A stretch of 64,000 nucleotides of DNA, from assembly GCA_020747065.1 (NCBI GenBank), contig JAGMVK010000024.1, forward strand, positions 62,001 to 126,000, in the 5' to 3' direction. This DNA is from Cadophora sp. MPI-SDFR-AT-0126. Taxonomy: Eukaryota > Ascomycota > Leotiomycetes > Helotiales > Ploettnerulaceae. The number at the start of each line of letters is the position of its first letter. Position 1 is the stretch's first letter. The notes below the pieces were generated by a model that did not search any database, was not told the origin of the DNA, and saw nothing but the letters and a program-made list of their open reading frames with translations. Of this stretch, positions 22,271 through 31,542 are shown in pieces. A program made the position numbers and the translations under genes.

Positions 22271-22965
22271 AAAGAAAAGAATTAGTTAGTTATTTATTTA
22301 GTTATAACTTTATTTAATAAAAGTCTTTTATTAGAATTTTAAGTTTTATATTCTTTTATTCTTACTAAAAATAGAGCTGAATAGTTGAATAATTAGTTAA
22401 TTAACTAAAAATAACTATTCTATTCAAGTTGAATTTCTATTATTCATATTCTATTCTATTCTAATTCACTAAATAGAATTTTAGTTAACTAATTTGAATA
22501 ATTCTTTTACTCGCTGGAAGGGAAGTCCGATGTCTAGGGCCATGGGTTGCAACGCCCAATTCCGTAGACCGTCGAGAAGTTGCATGCAATGACACCTACT
22601 TTCATACTGAAAATCGACGTTTGGCTGAAATCGACTTTTGGCTATACCTCGCCTACTTTAGGAAAGTAGGCAGAAGGTCGCAAGGACCTCGCGATTACCT
22701 TTAAATGAATTAAAAATCAACCACGCAACGTATCAAGTTTTTGATATAATGGTGCGTCGTAATATTCTCTATCCTAATACAATTTTTTTTTTCCAACCCC
22801 ACGAAACACCAACTTTAATACAGCATATAGCATTTGATGATTTTGATTATCAACCATGAAAATCCCCTCTCTCGTCTTATCACCTATCCCGGCGACTTCA
22901 ACACACATCACCCCTGGGTGGAATCCCAACGTTGTCAAGAGAGGTGAAGAAGCGGCAGACATTGC
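22271..22965. other. element edge and 3' flank of hydrolase gene
   Basis: Up to 22510 the DNA is AT-rich and belongs to the decayed hAT remnant. From 22510 composition is normal; about 22770-22965 is the probable 3' untranslated region of the hydrolase gene. Confidence 0.4.
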
Positions 22966-24119
22966 TCAAGTGACAGCTAATCCAGCAACCCACTCCACAG
23001 CCGGCCTCAGGATCCACACATCCGCCTTCCCTCCAAGCTCTGCCCATATATCAAACGCATGACCTTCACCTTCCACCACCACCGTCTTGCACGCTACACC
23101 AATCTTTTCCAACTTCTTCCCGAACTCGAGTGCATGAGAGATATCGAATACTTCGTCGTTTTCCCCCATCACTTGATATGTTGGTGGGTAGCGAATTTTC
23201 GTGCAGAGGTGGTCAGGACCGGCGAAAGTCAGCATAACTACTCCGCTATGAAAATTTGCAGCCTCGACTTACTAATGTCGTCGATCGCCTCGCTCGCCAC
23301 AGATCCCTTCCTCGGCAATCTCAATTCTCCTTTTCCCTCTCCGTCCCTACATCTCACCAACCCCATCCACAGAAATTCTACAATTCTACTCTTTCGAAAA
23401 ACATGCAACGCCATATACCGCCTCGGATGTTCATAATCCTCTTTACTCTGCGGGATCGCGAACCCACTTGGAGGATTATCGTAATTCGTCGCAGCTGCAA
23501 GGAGGCTAGCTGTGCAATCCGGGAGCGGACAATTAGCAATGGATAAACGCCCGCGGTTTAGGTACGGGAGATTGTGCATGTTGGTTGGTGCGTAGAGGGA
23601 GAAGATTGCGAGGGGCGGACACGTCCAGAGTTTGGGCTTTGAAAAGAGATTAGTACGCATATATCTGGACTATGGAGAAAGATATTGAGGATGTCGTACC
23701 GTCAAAAGCGCCAAATGTCCCCCCGCGCTGGCACCTACAACCACAAGCCTCTCGCCATCAACCTCCACACGCTCCTTCATCATCTCCGTAGGGAGAACCT
23801 GCCTAAGCCAAGGTTCAACATCCCTCACGTCTTCCATTAGCCCAGTCAAGGACGTCTCAGGCAACAGACGATAATCCATAGAGCAGACGACGAAGTTGAG
23901 GGAGAGAAAATCGTGGAATAGAGGGCGGCTGTAATCGGTACGGTCGCCGCTCATCCATGCACCGCCGTGGATGAAGAGCATTATTGGGAGCGAGATGATA
24001 GTCTGGTTCGGAGGCAGAAATATATCGATTAGGAGGGGGGTCTTGTTAACAGTTTTGTAGACATACGTTTTGGAGGGTACGAGGGCCGGGGGTCGAGTTG
24101 GAGGACCGGAGATGGTCAT
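22966..24119 (-). CDS. alpha/beta hydrolase (esterase/lipase family)
   Basis: ATG 24119-24117 starts MTISGPPTRPPALVPSKTYV. HGGAWMSGDR gives the oxyanion-hole motif, GASAGGHLA the nucleophile-elbow serine, GENDEVFD the acid and GEGHAFD the histidine, so the triad of the alpha/beta-hydrolase-3/esterase family is complete. Intron 1 is 63 nt (23699-23637, GTACGA..AAAG, branch site TACTAAT). Exon 2 ends at 23273 and exon 3 (TT ATG CTG..) runs 23237-22966, stop TGA. Joining them needs a 35-nt intron (23272-23238, GTAAGT..GTAG), which keeps the total at exactly 352 codons but is shorter than normal fungal introns. The alternative is a frameshift, making it a pseudogene. No signal peptide is seen, so it is probably cytosolic. 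The substrate cannot be inferred. Confidence 0.75.
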
Positions 24120-25276
24120 GGTTAGATCTAGGGACTGTGACGAGAAGAGCGAAGTTGAGGTAATCCTCTATCAAGATGAGACTTGGAGAAGTGCAGCTGA
24201 AGCAATAGGAAGTCAGAGAGAATGGGGCGCATGCGCATTATACCAATTCGATGAACGATGCGTGTTTATGGCTTCTTACTAACCCCGCTCTCTCTAAATC
24301 GCGCCTGCCTTCCCGGCTCATCTGCTCCTGCTAAGATAAGCCAATGAAGTATTGTAGCAGACAATATTGAAGCTTTGCTTTTCTCATCGAGGGCTGATTG
24401 TGGCGCTCCATCTTCACCAACTAGGGCTCATGCAAGTAATTCCCAAAAAATTGTATCTGATTCACAAGGGATATGACTGATCAACTTTCCGGATATGCCG
24501 CTCTTAACTATGTCCAGAATGAAACTAGTCTGTGTTGATTATTTCTTTTGGGTACGAAGGCACTGGAAACAGACGCGGTCAATCTACATTCCACCATGAA
24601 TCAAAACGCCCCTTCGATAATCGGCCCACCGTGCACGGCCATATTTTGTATGGGGAAAATCGGAGCTTGCCAAAAAATTTCAGAGCGCACGGCCTGGACT
24701 TGTATGGGGAAATCCGGACGCATCAAAAGTGAGCGGCGCGGATGTTCTAAGAGCCCATTTCCTCCCTTTGGAGCATTTCCATCGTCCAATGGTTGATATG
24801 CGACTAGGGCATGTGTTAAAACCGTTTTAGGCTTATAATACATGTCACTCTTTTACCCCGCGGTTTTGAGCTCTAAACAAGCTTTAGAAAGCTTGCACGT
24901 GACAGGCTACTTACACGCAACCCTGTTAGAATACGGTGAGCTGTTTTGACCTCCTTGGCATATTAGGCACGTGTTAAGTCACGGGCTGGATGACTCCATT
25001 GACTGCTTTGTTGCCTACAGCAGCCTATTGCTTGCAAATGCATATAAGCATCAGTAGTTACAGTCTTAGAACAGCAGCTCTTCTACTACCAATTTATCTG
25101 AATGATTGGTGATCTGACCCGTGACCTCTTGTGTTAACAAACCTATTGTTTAAGGGAAAAAGTTATCTACCACTGCTAACCCCGCACACCGACATTCCAG
25201 AAATTGAAGAAACTCACCGACTTTTAAGGATATATTCTATAGACTCCCACTTAATCCTTCATAGGATATTGCTATT
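24120..25276. other. intergenic, no gene supported
   Basis: Normal composition and no convincing coding frame; the longest frames use non-ATG starts and lack domains. It includes the promoter side of the hydrolase gene. A direct repeat of TGTATGGGGAAAATCGG / TGTATGGGGAAATCCGG occurs at about 24649 and 24701. Confidence 0.4.
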
Positions 25277-25546
25277 ATGGCTTCTCTCCATAAGCTTCGA
25301 GATCTCCCTACAATTGGGGACTACTTCCTGTCGTATGAGGGCCTCCTTGAGGATATTCGAGACGTTTCTATCAAGCATAAATCCAGCCTCCGGGTACCGC
25401 ACAAAGACCCGAAAGGAGCGCGATATCGTTGTGCCAACAAGCACTGCCTTAGGTTTAGAACCGGGCGAATAAACTTCATCATCATCACAACCAATCGCGT
25501 GACTCACGCGATGATGCAGGACGCGTTTTCCTGCGGTGTTAAATAA
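25277..25546 (+). CDS. small ORF, possible MULE-type transposase N-terminal fragment
   Basis: A true ATG opens an 89-codon frame: MASLHKLRDLPTIGDYFLSY at the start, GARYRCANKHCLRFRTGRIN in the middle, ending MMQDAFSCGVK. The CANKHC pair in a basic setting followed by a beta-rich stretch recalls the zinc-binding N-terminal part of Mutator-like transposases, but the similarity is weak and from memory. It ends 45 bases before the MITE at 25591. It may be a truncated transposon gene or a chance frame. Confidence 0.35.
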   Translation: MASLHKLRDLPTIGDYFLSYEGLLEDIRDVSIKHKSSLRVPHKDPKGARYRCANKHCLRFRTGRINFIIITTNRVTHAMMQDAFSCGVK

Positions 25547-25590
25547 GGCTTTTCATTGGCCTAGCGATAACAGCACTGTCTCTCGTCCTG

Positions 25591-25750
25591 TACGGAAGGG
25601 GGTGGACAGTGGGTCTCGTCCACCCTAGTATTTTGCCCTAACATTCAAGGGAATTTATGGAGAAAATTCTAGAATTTCAAACTGTTGATTGGACGAATAA
25701 CCTGCTGCCTTACAAGGGCGGACGAGACCCGCTGTCAACCCCCTTTCGTA
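25591..25750. mobile_element. 160-bp Tc1/mariner-type MITE
   Basis: The ends are inverted repeats of about 35 bp: left TACGGAAGGGGGTGGACAGT then GGGTCTCGTCCACCC; right, reversed, TACGAAAGGGGGTTGACAGC then GGGTCTCGTCCGCCC. Each end begins with TA, the Tc1/mariner target duplication. The interior has no coding capacity. The ends match those of the 1.25-kb element at 27072-28324, which probably supplied the transposase. Unlike that element it is not AT-shifted. Confidence 0.9.
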
Positions 25751-26272
25751 CAGCTGGTCGCTCGGCCTTTTCTCTCACATCCTGCCTGCCTTTCTCGCGA
25801 TTCTTCTCGTATTCCTTTAAGGATGGCAAACCTAGGGAATTCCGTAGCCCAAACCATTCTGTATCTCAGACCACAGAAAACAGACACTATCGGGGTATTA
25901 GATATCCTCGCTAACAAGCCGTATGTAAGAAAAATGGTTCCACCTCCCGAACCTGTTGATATTCCGCTAGGAGAGATCCCCGACCTCTTCCCCACAACCC
26001 ACCTTTCTCCCTATCCTATAACAACCCTTCCACGATCACGGCAGAGTATCTCGCGAAAGCACGCCCTGCCTCTGCTCCATTTCCCCGAGAGTTTTGAGGC
26101 TTGGGTTCAAATCCATCGATCCCTCGTCAGGATTCGAGATTGGATCTGGACCTACCTCCGATGTCAAAGTACCCTACTACAGCAAGGATCCGAGCAAGAA
26201 TCCGCTTAAGGTCTATTTTCGATTACATTACAACTTCAACAGTGGCCACCATCCGTTCTGCTGCACCAAGCG
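25751..26272. other. no gene supported
   Basis: Normal composition. Several overlapping frames are open but none has a domain or a consistent start. Its right part (to ACCAAGCGT at 26265-26273) is the target site of the MITE that follows and continues at 26705. Confidence 0.35.
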
Positions 26273-26704
26273 TAGGGCTGATATTTGAAGATTTTGAAGT
26301 CGAATCGGCCTCGGGACCCTTGAATTGAATGAAGCCGAATCGGGTAAGGTCTTCAAATTCACGAATCAAAAATCAGGAGTCTTCATTCAATTCATTCATA
26401 AAATTTGTGAATAAATTGCCATAATGTCTAAATATAAGGCCAAAAAATTCTTTTTTTTTCTCGCCCCGCTCCCCGCGGGTAAGAGGGCCAAAGCACAAAC
26501 ATACACACGAAGAATTATGCCAGATCTTGAAATAAATCAAGCATAAAATAGAGCATAACTCTCTTCAAACCCTTCATGAATCCTTTGAATCCAGGAATCC
26601 GAGGCTTGAATCGCCAAAATTGTCCTCTGAAGCGTTTGAATTACCTCAGGCCAAGTTCAACTTCATTCAAATCTTCACAATTTTCAGCTTCATTTAACAG
26701 CCCT
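26273..26704. mobile_element. hAT-type MITE, ~432 bp
   Basis: The left end TAGGGCTGATATTTGAAGAT and right end, reversed, AGGGCTGTTAAATGAAGCT form imperfect inverted repeats. Interior sub-repeats of TTGAAG/CTTCAA type are abundant on both strands. The insertion is flanked by the exact 9-bp direct repeat ACCAAGCGT (26265-26273 and 26705-26713; one base may belong to the element, leaving the 8 bp typical of hAT). It has no coding capacity. A related, more decayed copy lies at 54080-54370. Confidence 0.85.
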
Positions 26705-26713
26705 ACCAAGCGT

Positions 26714-27071
26714 ACGTCGACCTTTCTTTTGTACAAATAGAGCAAGACCCTCACCAGCGCTTAGAACACATCAGACAGAGCCCCAAACCCTGTATCACAG
26801 CTTTCTTTTGTACTAGAATCAGCTCAAACAGCTAGGGAGAAATCCCTGCCATGCTGCATAGTCATAGGCTCACATAGCATGTAAAAAGGAATAATAATAA
26901 TAATAATACTAATAATACTTCGTATCAGGCGTATCTATTCCGCCAAGAGGGAAATGAAGCTTTACTTAGAATAGTATAATTTTTCGATTTCCAGTTTCCT
27001 GATTGGGCAGTTGGCCCTTGCACGGAGAACTCTTCAGAAGGCTTGGCGTAATAGATTCGCCAGCGACCAAG
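26714..27071. other. no gene; contains a (TAA)n microsatellite
   Basis: Normal composition with a short AATAATAATAATAATAAT tract near 26890-26920. It continues the sequence interrupted by the MITE at 26273. Confidence 0.4.
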
Positions 27072-28324
27072 TACGAAAGGGGGTGTACAGTGGGTCTCGT
27101 CCACCCTTGCCGGGCGGTGAGAGTTATTAAAGCTCGTAGAACCTATGTCTTCAACACTAATTTAATAACTATCCCTTACAGAATTATATAGAGTAGATAT
27201 TATTAAAATACCTTGGACATATAAAACCCCAATTCGAGTGCGTTTTAAGACTCTTCTTAGTAAGGGCTATTCTTAACCAGCCGCCGCACGGAAACTCGGT
27301 ATACCACGCTCTTTAACTTAATATTTCCTCGAGAAGACTAATCGATAAGTAAAGCCTCCTAGCTTAACTCCTAAGATTTCAATAGAAAAGGTTTAAGAAA
27401 TAATCAAGTAGTTTACTAGCTACTTTGATTATCGAGCTCTTCCCTTAGGTTAAATTCACGAGCTTTTCCATCTTAATTACGCAGATATTACTCTTTTGCG
27501 AGCTTTAGAACAACACGGCTATTATTACTACGTTCCTGATTATAAGCCTTTTATCTCGAAAAAGAATAAGCTTAAATGTTAGAGCTTTACTATAGTAAAT
27601 TAGGATCAATCCAAAGAATACTAGCGTTAAGGGATATTTACAGATAAAACGATTACTCGTACGAATCTTCTACGTAGACGGAAAATCCTACAGAAACGTA
27701 GGAAACAAAGGAGACTTAATTATATCTAGTTTATATTTCATTCCGGTTATAAATCAATTATGGCATAGGCTGCAATTAGATACAATTACAAATCGAAGAT
27801 ATACTTCTGCTTATACAAGGGTCAGGGTAAAGGATTTACATAGGAAAAGTACGTAGATTAAATCCTTCGGAGTTCTTTAAAGGAGATATTTGAATAACTA
27901 AGAGATTTCTTTTATATCAAGAATAATAGCAAAGTCTATAGAAAAGTAGATACTTAATAGAATCGTGGAATCTGTAATACCGTACGCTTAGAATACTATA
28001 TATACTTAATTGAGTAGCCTCTTTACTCGCTAGACCTTAATCTAATTAAGAATATTTAGAGAATTCTAAAGTAAAAGCTTAGAAACAGAAATCTATATAG
28101 TAGTTAAACTCTTAAGGACTTAAAAACAGCTATTTTAGATATTTAGGAAAACAAGATTTCTATTGATATAATTAATAGATTTATTAATATAATACTAGAG
28201 AGAATAGTAAAGGTTAGATTAAGGAAAGGGGCTCCTTCTGGATAGTAAATCATTACTGTAAATAGCTATAGAAATAGCAGAAACAGGGGGGGTGGACGAG
28301 ACCCACTGTACACCCCCTTCCGTA
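27072..28324 (+). mobile_element. Tc1/mariner-type DNA transposon, decayed
   Basis: Terminal inverted repeats: left TACGAAAGGGGGTGTACAGT then GGGTCTCGTCCACCC; right, reversed, TACGGAAGGGGGTGTACAGT then GGGTCTCGTCCACCC, one mismatch in 35. TA lies at both edges. Length about 1.25 kb, usual for one-gene Tc1/mariner elements. The interior is AT-rich and carries the broken transposase gene; the terminal repeats are well preserved. Confidence 0.9.
27300..28250 (+). pseudogene. Tc1/mariner transposase, decayed
   Basis: One plus-strand frame retains FTSYFDYRALPLG, then LRALEQHGYYYYVPDYKPFI, AAIRYNYKSKIYFCLYKGQG, IKNNSKVYRKVDT and PLYSLDLNLIKNIxRILKxK followed by LRNRNLYSS. The Y-S-x-D-L-N-x-I-x-N-x-W block is the DDE catalytic region (P-Y-S-P-D-L-N-P-I-E-N-x-W in active relatives), so the last catalytic Glu reads Lys here, a G-to-A change. 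The end reads VKVRLRKGAPSG. Roughly fifteen in-frame stops, mostly at former Trp/Gln codons. Confidence 0.85.
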
Positions 28325-28814
28325 ATATACGATCGCTTAACTAGCCTAAAATGGACTAAAGGCGAGAGCCTTACTTAAAGGGGCTTAGCGAGCGGCTCTA
28401 TCCGCGTTTCGCGAGTAACAATATAAATTATTATATATAATTTACTTAATAACCATTCATAACTATCCTACGTACATGTGACTGGGAATGAAATCCTAAG
28501 TATCAGGTTCTCCTAGAGTAACCGCCCTCCTAGGCGTACATCCCTCCTGAGCCTATGGTCCTGAGTACTACGCTATCCTGGGCCCCCAGGTCCCGTGACC
28601 TGGAGCGGTTCGTAACAGATTGCTCTGTATTATTCTGTGCGTCCCTTCTACGAAGGGGTGGCTACGAACGATATACCCTATCCTCGTATCAAGCTCTACC
28701 GAAGGTAGATTGAGTGGAGACGAGGTAAGATGAGACCTCGTCAACAGTAGCTCTTCGGTGGAGACCTATATCTCTCGTACAGGCCTCTCCCCTGAAGCCC
28801 TCTCGATACAGACA
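28325..28814. other. GC-richer block of unknown origin
   Basis: From about 28470 to 28814 the DNA is GC-richer than both flanks. It begins TGTGACTGGGAATG and ends CTCTCGATACAGACA (TG..CA). A solo LTR is possible but the flanks (GTACA and ATTAC) do not match. No coding frame. Confidence 0.35.
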
Positions 28815-29165
28815 ATTACTTACCTAGTTGAGGTATTTTAGCTTCTTTAATATTAAGAGCTTGAATTTGACTTTTTAATAGTCTTATATTCTCTTGGGAA
28901 TATTTAATACCGATTATTACCTTCCGAATTCTTCCCTATAAAAAAGTATCTTAAAAAGAATTAGTATTTAATTAATATGAAGACTTAGATTTAAAGTAAC
29001 TTACTATTTGGAGTATCTTTTTTTATTTTTTCTTCGATTTCGATATTATAAACGTCGTTATTATTTAAGTCGTTATAAGCGTCTTTTATAATAGCCTTTA
29101 ATATACCTTGTACGACTAAATTTAATACGTGCGTAATATAAGATATATCGCCTAACTCCAGTAGT
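28815..29165 (-). pseudogene. hAT transposase internal fragment, decayed
   Basis: The minus strand reads LGDISYITHVLNLVVQGILK then AIIKDAYNDLNNNDVYNIEI, the hAT block in which H-V-L/I-N-L precedes the catalytic-core insertion. An intron-like GTAAGTTAC follows, then KVIIGIKYSQENIRLLKSQI and QALNIKEAKIPQLG, again as in hAT proteins. A sharp change to non-AT-rich sequence at about 29165 shows the fragment is truncated there. Confidence 0.65.
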
Positions 29166-29790
29166 GCGCCACAATACATGACTTGTAAAATGTGGTGGAG
29201 ACACGTTGTGCTACACAACTCAGCGACCTAGCGACCTCAACGACCAACATCGAGTAGCCGAGCATCCATCTTGCGCAAAAGCCTCAGGGCTATCGACCAG
29301 GAAGGGCCAATCTCTCTTTCTTAGCAATCTGTCTTGGAAGAAGCAAAAAACTGGATGTGGGCAAATCCCATAGCTATCGGCCAGCAGAACACGTAGAGGA
29401 GAGGAGCCTATTCAGAACAGTATAGCTCTTGATGAATTAGTTCCAGAATAGCCAGTTGAATCTTCGGCTCTACTGAGTTAAACTTTTAAAGTTTTTCTTT
29501 TCCCCTTCCAAACTCCATTTTCAAACACCCCTGTAGATCCCGGATTTTATTTGGGCTGCCTTGGGAAAATTATAGAGGTACGCCTCGGCACTCCATCAAA
29601 GGTAACTGATAGAAGCTTGCTGAGATCCCTGTCAAAACCCTGTCGAAGGAAGCTTAAGATGGGTTTATTTATCTACGAAGGTACTGTAGTATCCGCTCTC
29701 CTCTTTTCTCCAACTCCACCTATACAACAAGCTCATTCCTATCAGATCCTTGAAGAGGCTCATCTACGTTGCGTATTTGGACGATATGCA
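29166..29790. other. no gene supported
   Basis: Normal composition. A frame of 93 codons (29551-29832) uses a doubtful start, lacks a domain and runs into the element at 29791, so it is not called. Confidence 0.35.
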
Positions 29791-30488
29791 CAGTGTGTTG
29801 ACAAACTACTCAACTACTTGAGTCTACTCTAGAGTAGTTGAGTTGAGTAGAGTTGAGTAGAGTAGTTGATTTTTAAACTACTCATAAGTAGAATTAGAGT
29901 AGCTATTTTGACTACTCATGAGTAGTTGATTAGTAAGCAAGTATTAGTAGTAATAATAATAATAGTAATAATAATAATAATAAGATTAAGTAGTACTCTT
30001 TCTAATAAGGAAAATAAGAAATTAAATACAAATAAAATAATCTATAATAAATAAATCCTGAGCTATATTAGGACTAGCTTCCTTTTCCTCTCTAACAGAT
30101 TCTTCTGTAAAAATACCCCAAATTTTAAGAGAGATAATAAGAGCCCTTAGCTCTTCTTTCTTCAAAATAAAGTATATATAAAGAAACGCTTCGAATATAA
30201 TTAAGTAATATAAATTAGATTAGCTTATTTAATAAGTTATTAGAGATATTTTACGTAGAATAAAAGAACCTCAAAGGTTCTACGATAAGCCGTAGCTAAG
30301 CTATTTTCGGTAACGCTTCCGCTATCTAAGCCTAATTCCGCTAGCTTAAAGTCACATGACTAGTACTCAAGTAGTACTTGTCAACTACTCTAGAGTAGTT
30401 GAGTAGAGTAGAGTAGTAGGTAATACAGAGTTGAGTTGAGTAGAGTAGTGCCTACTACTCTACTCAACTCAACTCAGTTAACACACTG
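29791..30488 (-). mobile_element. hAT-type element, 698 bp
   Basis: The left end CAGTGTGTTGAC and right end, reversed, CAGTGTGTTAAC form 12-bp terminal inverted repeats with one mismatch. Flanking 8-mers GATATGCA and GATGTGCA match at 7 of 8 positions, i.e. an 8-bp hAT target duplication with one transition. Subterminal GAGTA/GAGTTGAGTA repeats occur at both ends in opposite orientations. The minus strand interior retains EELRALIISLKIWGIFTEES, the tail of a hAT transposase. It is therefore an internally deleted, non-autonomous element. Confidence 0.8.
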
Positions 30489-30566
30489 GATGTGCATGAG
30501 CTCGCTAATCAATATGAACAGCTACCAGTCCGCAGCTAGTAAATTGCTATGGTGCTGACTTCAACG

Positions 30567-31542
30567 CTAAAGCGGGTCTGAGAGGTACTTCAATTGCTTC
30601 GATTTTGATGACCTTTTCATCATAAGAAATTCGTCTTCTGACGAACCATCTTCGTCATCGTCGCTATCTACAATATCAACCGCTATCCACTGCTCCACCT
30701 TATCATTGAAATGAACACGTTTCCTCTCGTTCATTACTAGTGATTGCTCTCCCGATAAGCTGACGGAGAGGAACTCATTGCCATCGTCTGGTCTCAATGG
30801 TTTCAAAGAGAACGGAGATGTCACATAGCCTGAAGCCGCTCTACCCATGCTAGACGTATCAAACTCGTGCGGGGGGGTCGTAGTGTTGCTTCGTTGAGCT
30901 TGCGCGGCTGCGGCTGAGGGATTTGGGAGCGATGAGGCGGGCAGCGACAGTTGAAGCATGATCTCTAACGCGCTTCGTTTCTTCAAGATAGGGCTTTTGT
31001 TGAGAGAAGAGTTCAATTTAGATATTCCGATTCCAGCTAGGGATGTAGGCGTCATAGACAAATTGTCGGAACTTGCCTGGAAAGGACCATACAGCCATGT
31101 CAAATCGCAATCTTTTAGCCTGATGTATTTTAGCAAGGTTATGAATGGGGATCGTTGAAATGAAGGCCTACCAGTCCAGAGTCTCTGGAGGGACTGTCTT
31201 CAACCGATACCGCGATTTCGTCCACGTTCGCCATAATGCATTCTCAAGCCTCGCACTATTGCTGTTCGCCTTTCGTTTCGAGATAACATGTGTCCATGAC
31301 GACCAGATATCCTCCTCTTTCCAATCGTGACAGAGGTAGTCGACATGTCGTGAAGGTTGATCTCGCACCACGGTATCGTCTTCAGCATGCTGAACGGGAT
31401 CAGAGGGAACTGGAGAGTCAGGCCTCCAATCCTTTTTCAAAGTGTTATTAAACGCCGGCGTAACGGGGTAAGAGTCATCCGTGCGTGAACTGGCTGGAGG
31501 TACCATATCAGCGGTTTGCTTATAGTATCCGATCTCGTTCAT
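30567..31542 (-). CDS. Reg1-like PP1 regulatory protein (DUF1752), C-terminally truncated
   Basis: ATG 31542-31540; exon 1 to 31172, a 52-nt intron (31171-31120, GTAGGC..CAG), exon 2 to 30567; 307 residues. VDYLCHDWKEEDIWSSW with SNSARLENALWRTW and ETLDWLKDCDLTWLYGP is the DUF1752 signature of Reg1/Hex2-type proteins. These target protein phosphatase 1 (Glc7) to Snf1 and related substrates in glucose repression. The central NKSPILKKRS and ERKRVHFNDKVEQWIAVDI are also typical; RVHF fits the RVxF PP1-docking motif. An acidic run (DSDDDEDGSSEDE) follows, then the frame ends soon after KSKQLKYLSDPL. Family members are much longer, so the C-terminal part is missing. The stop lies 79 bases from the hAT element at 30488. 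It could be a degenerate extra copy; a full-length Reg1 gene is expected elsewhere. Confidence 0.75.

Noticed and set aside
22774..22962. 62-codon minus-strand frame after the hydrolase stop
   Set aside because: Non-ATG start, no domain, lies in the likely 3' untranslated region.
24070..24282. 70-codon plus-strand frame overlapping the hydrolase start
   Set aside because: Lacks an ATG start and domain; overlaps the real first exon on the other strand.
28477..28814. Possible solo LTR (TG..CA ends)
   Set aside because: No target duplication (GTACA versus ATTAC) and no second copy in the window; reported only as a GC-richer block.
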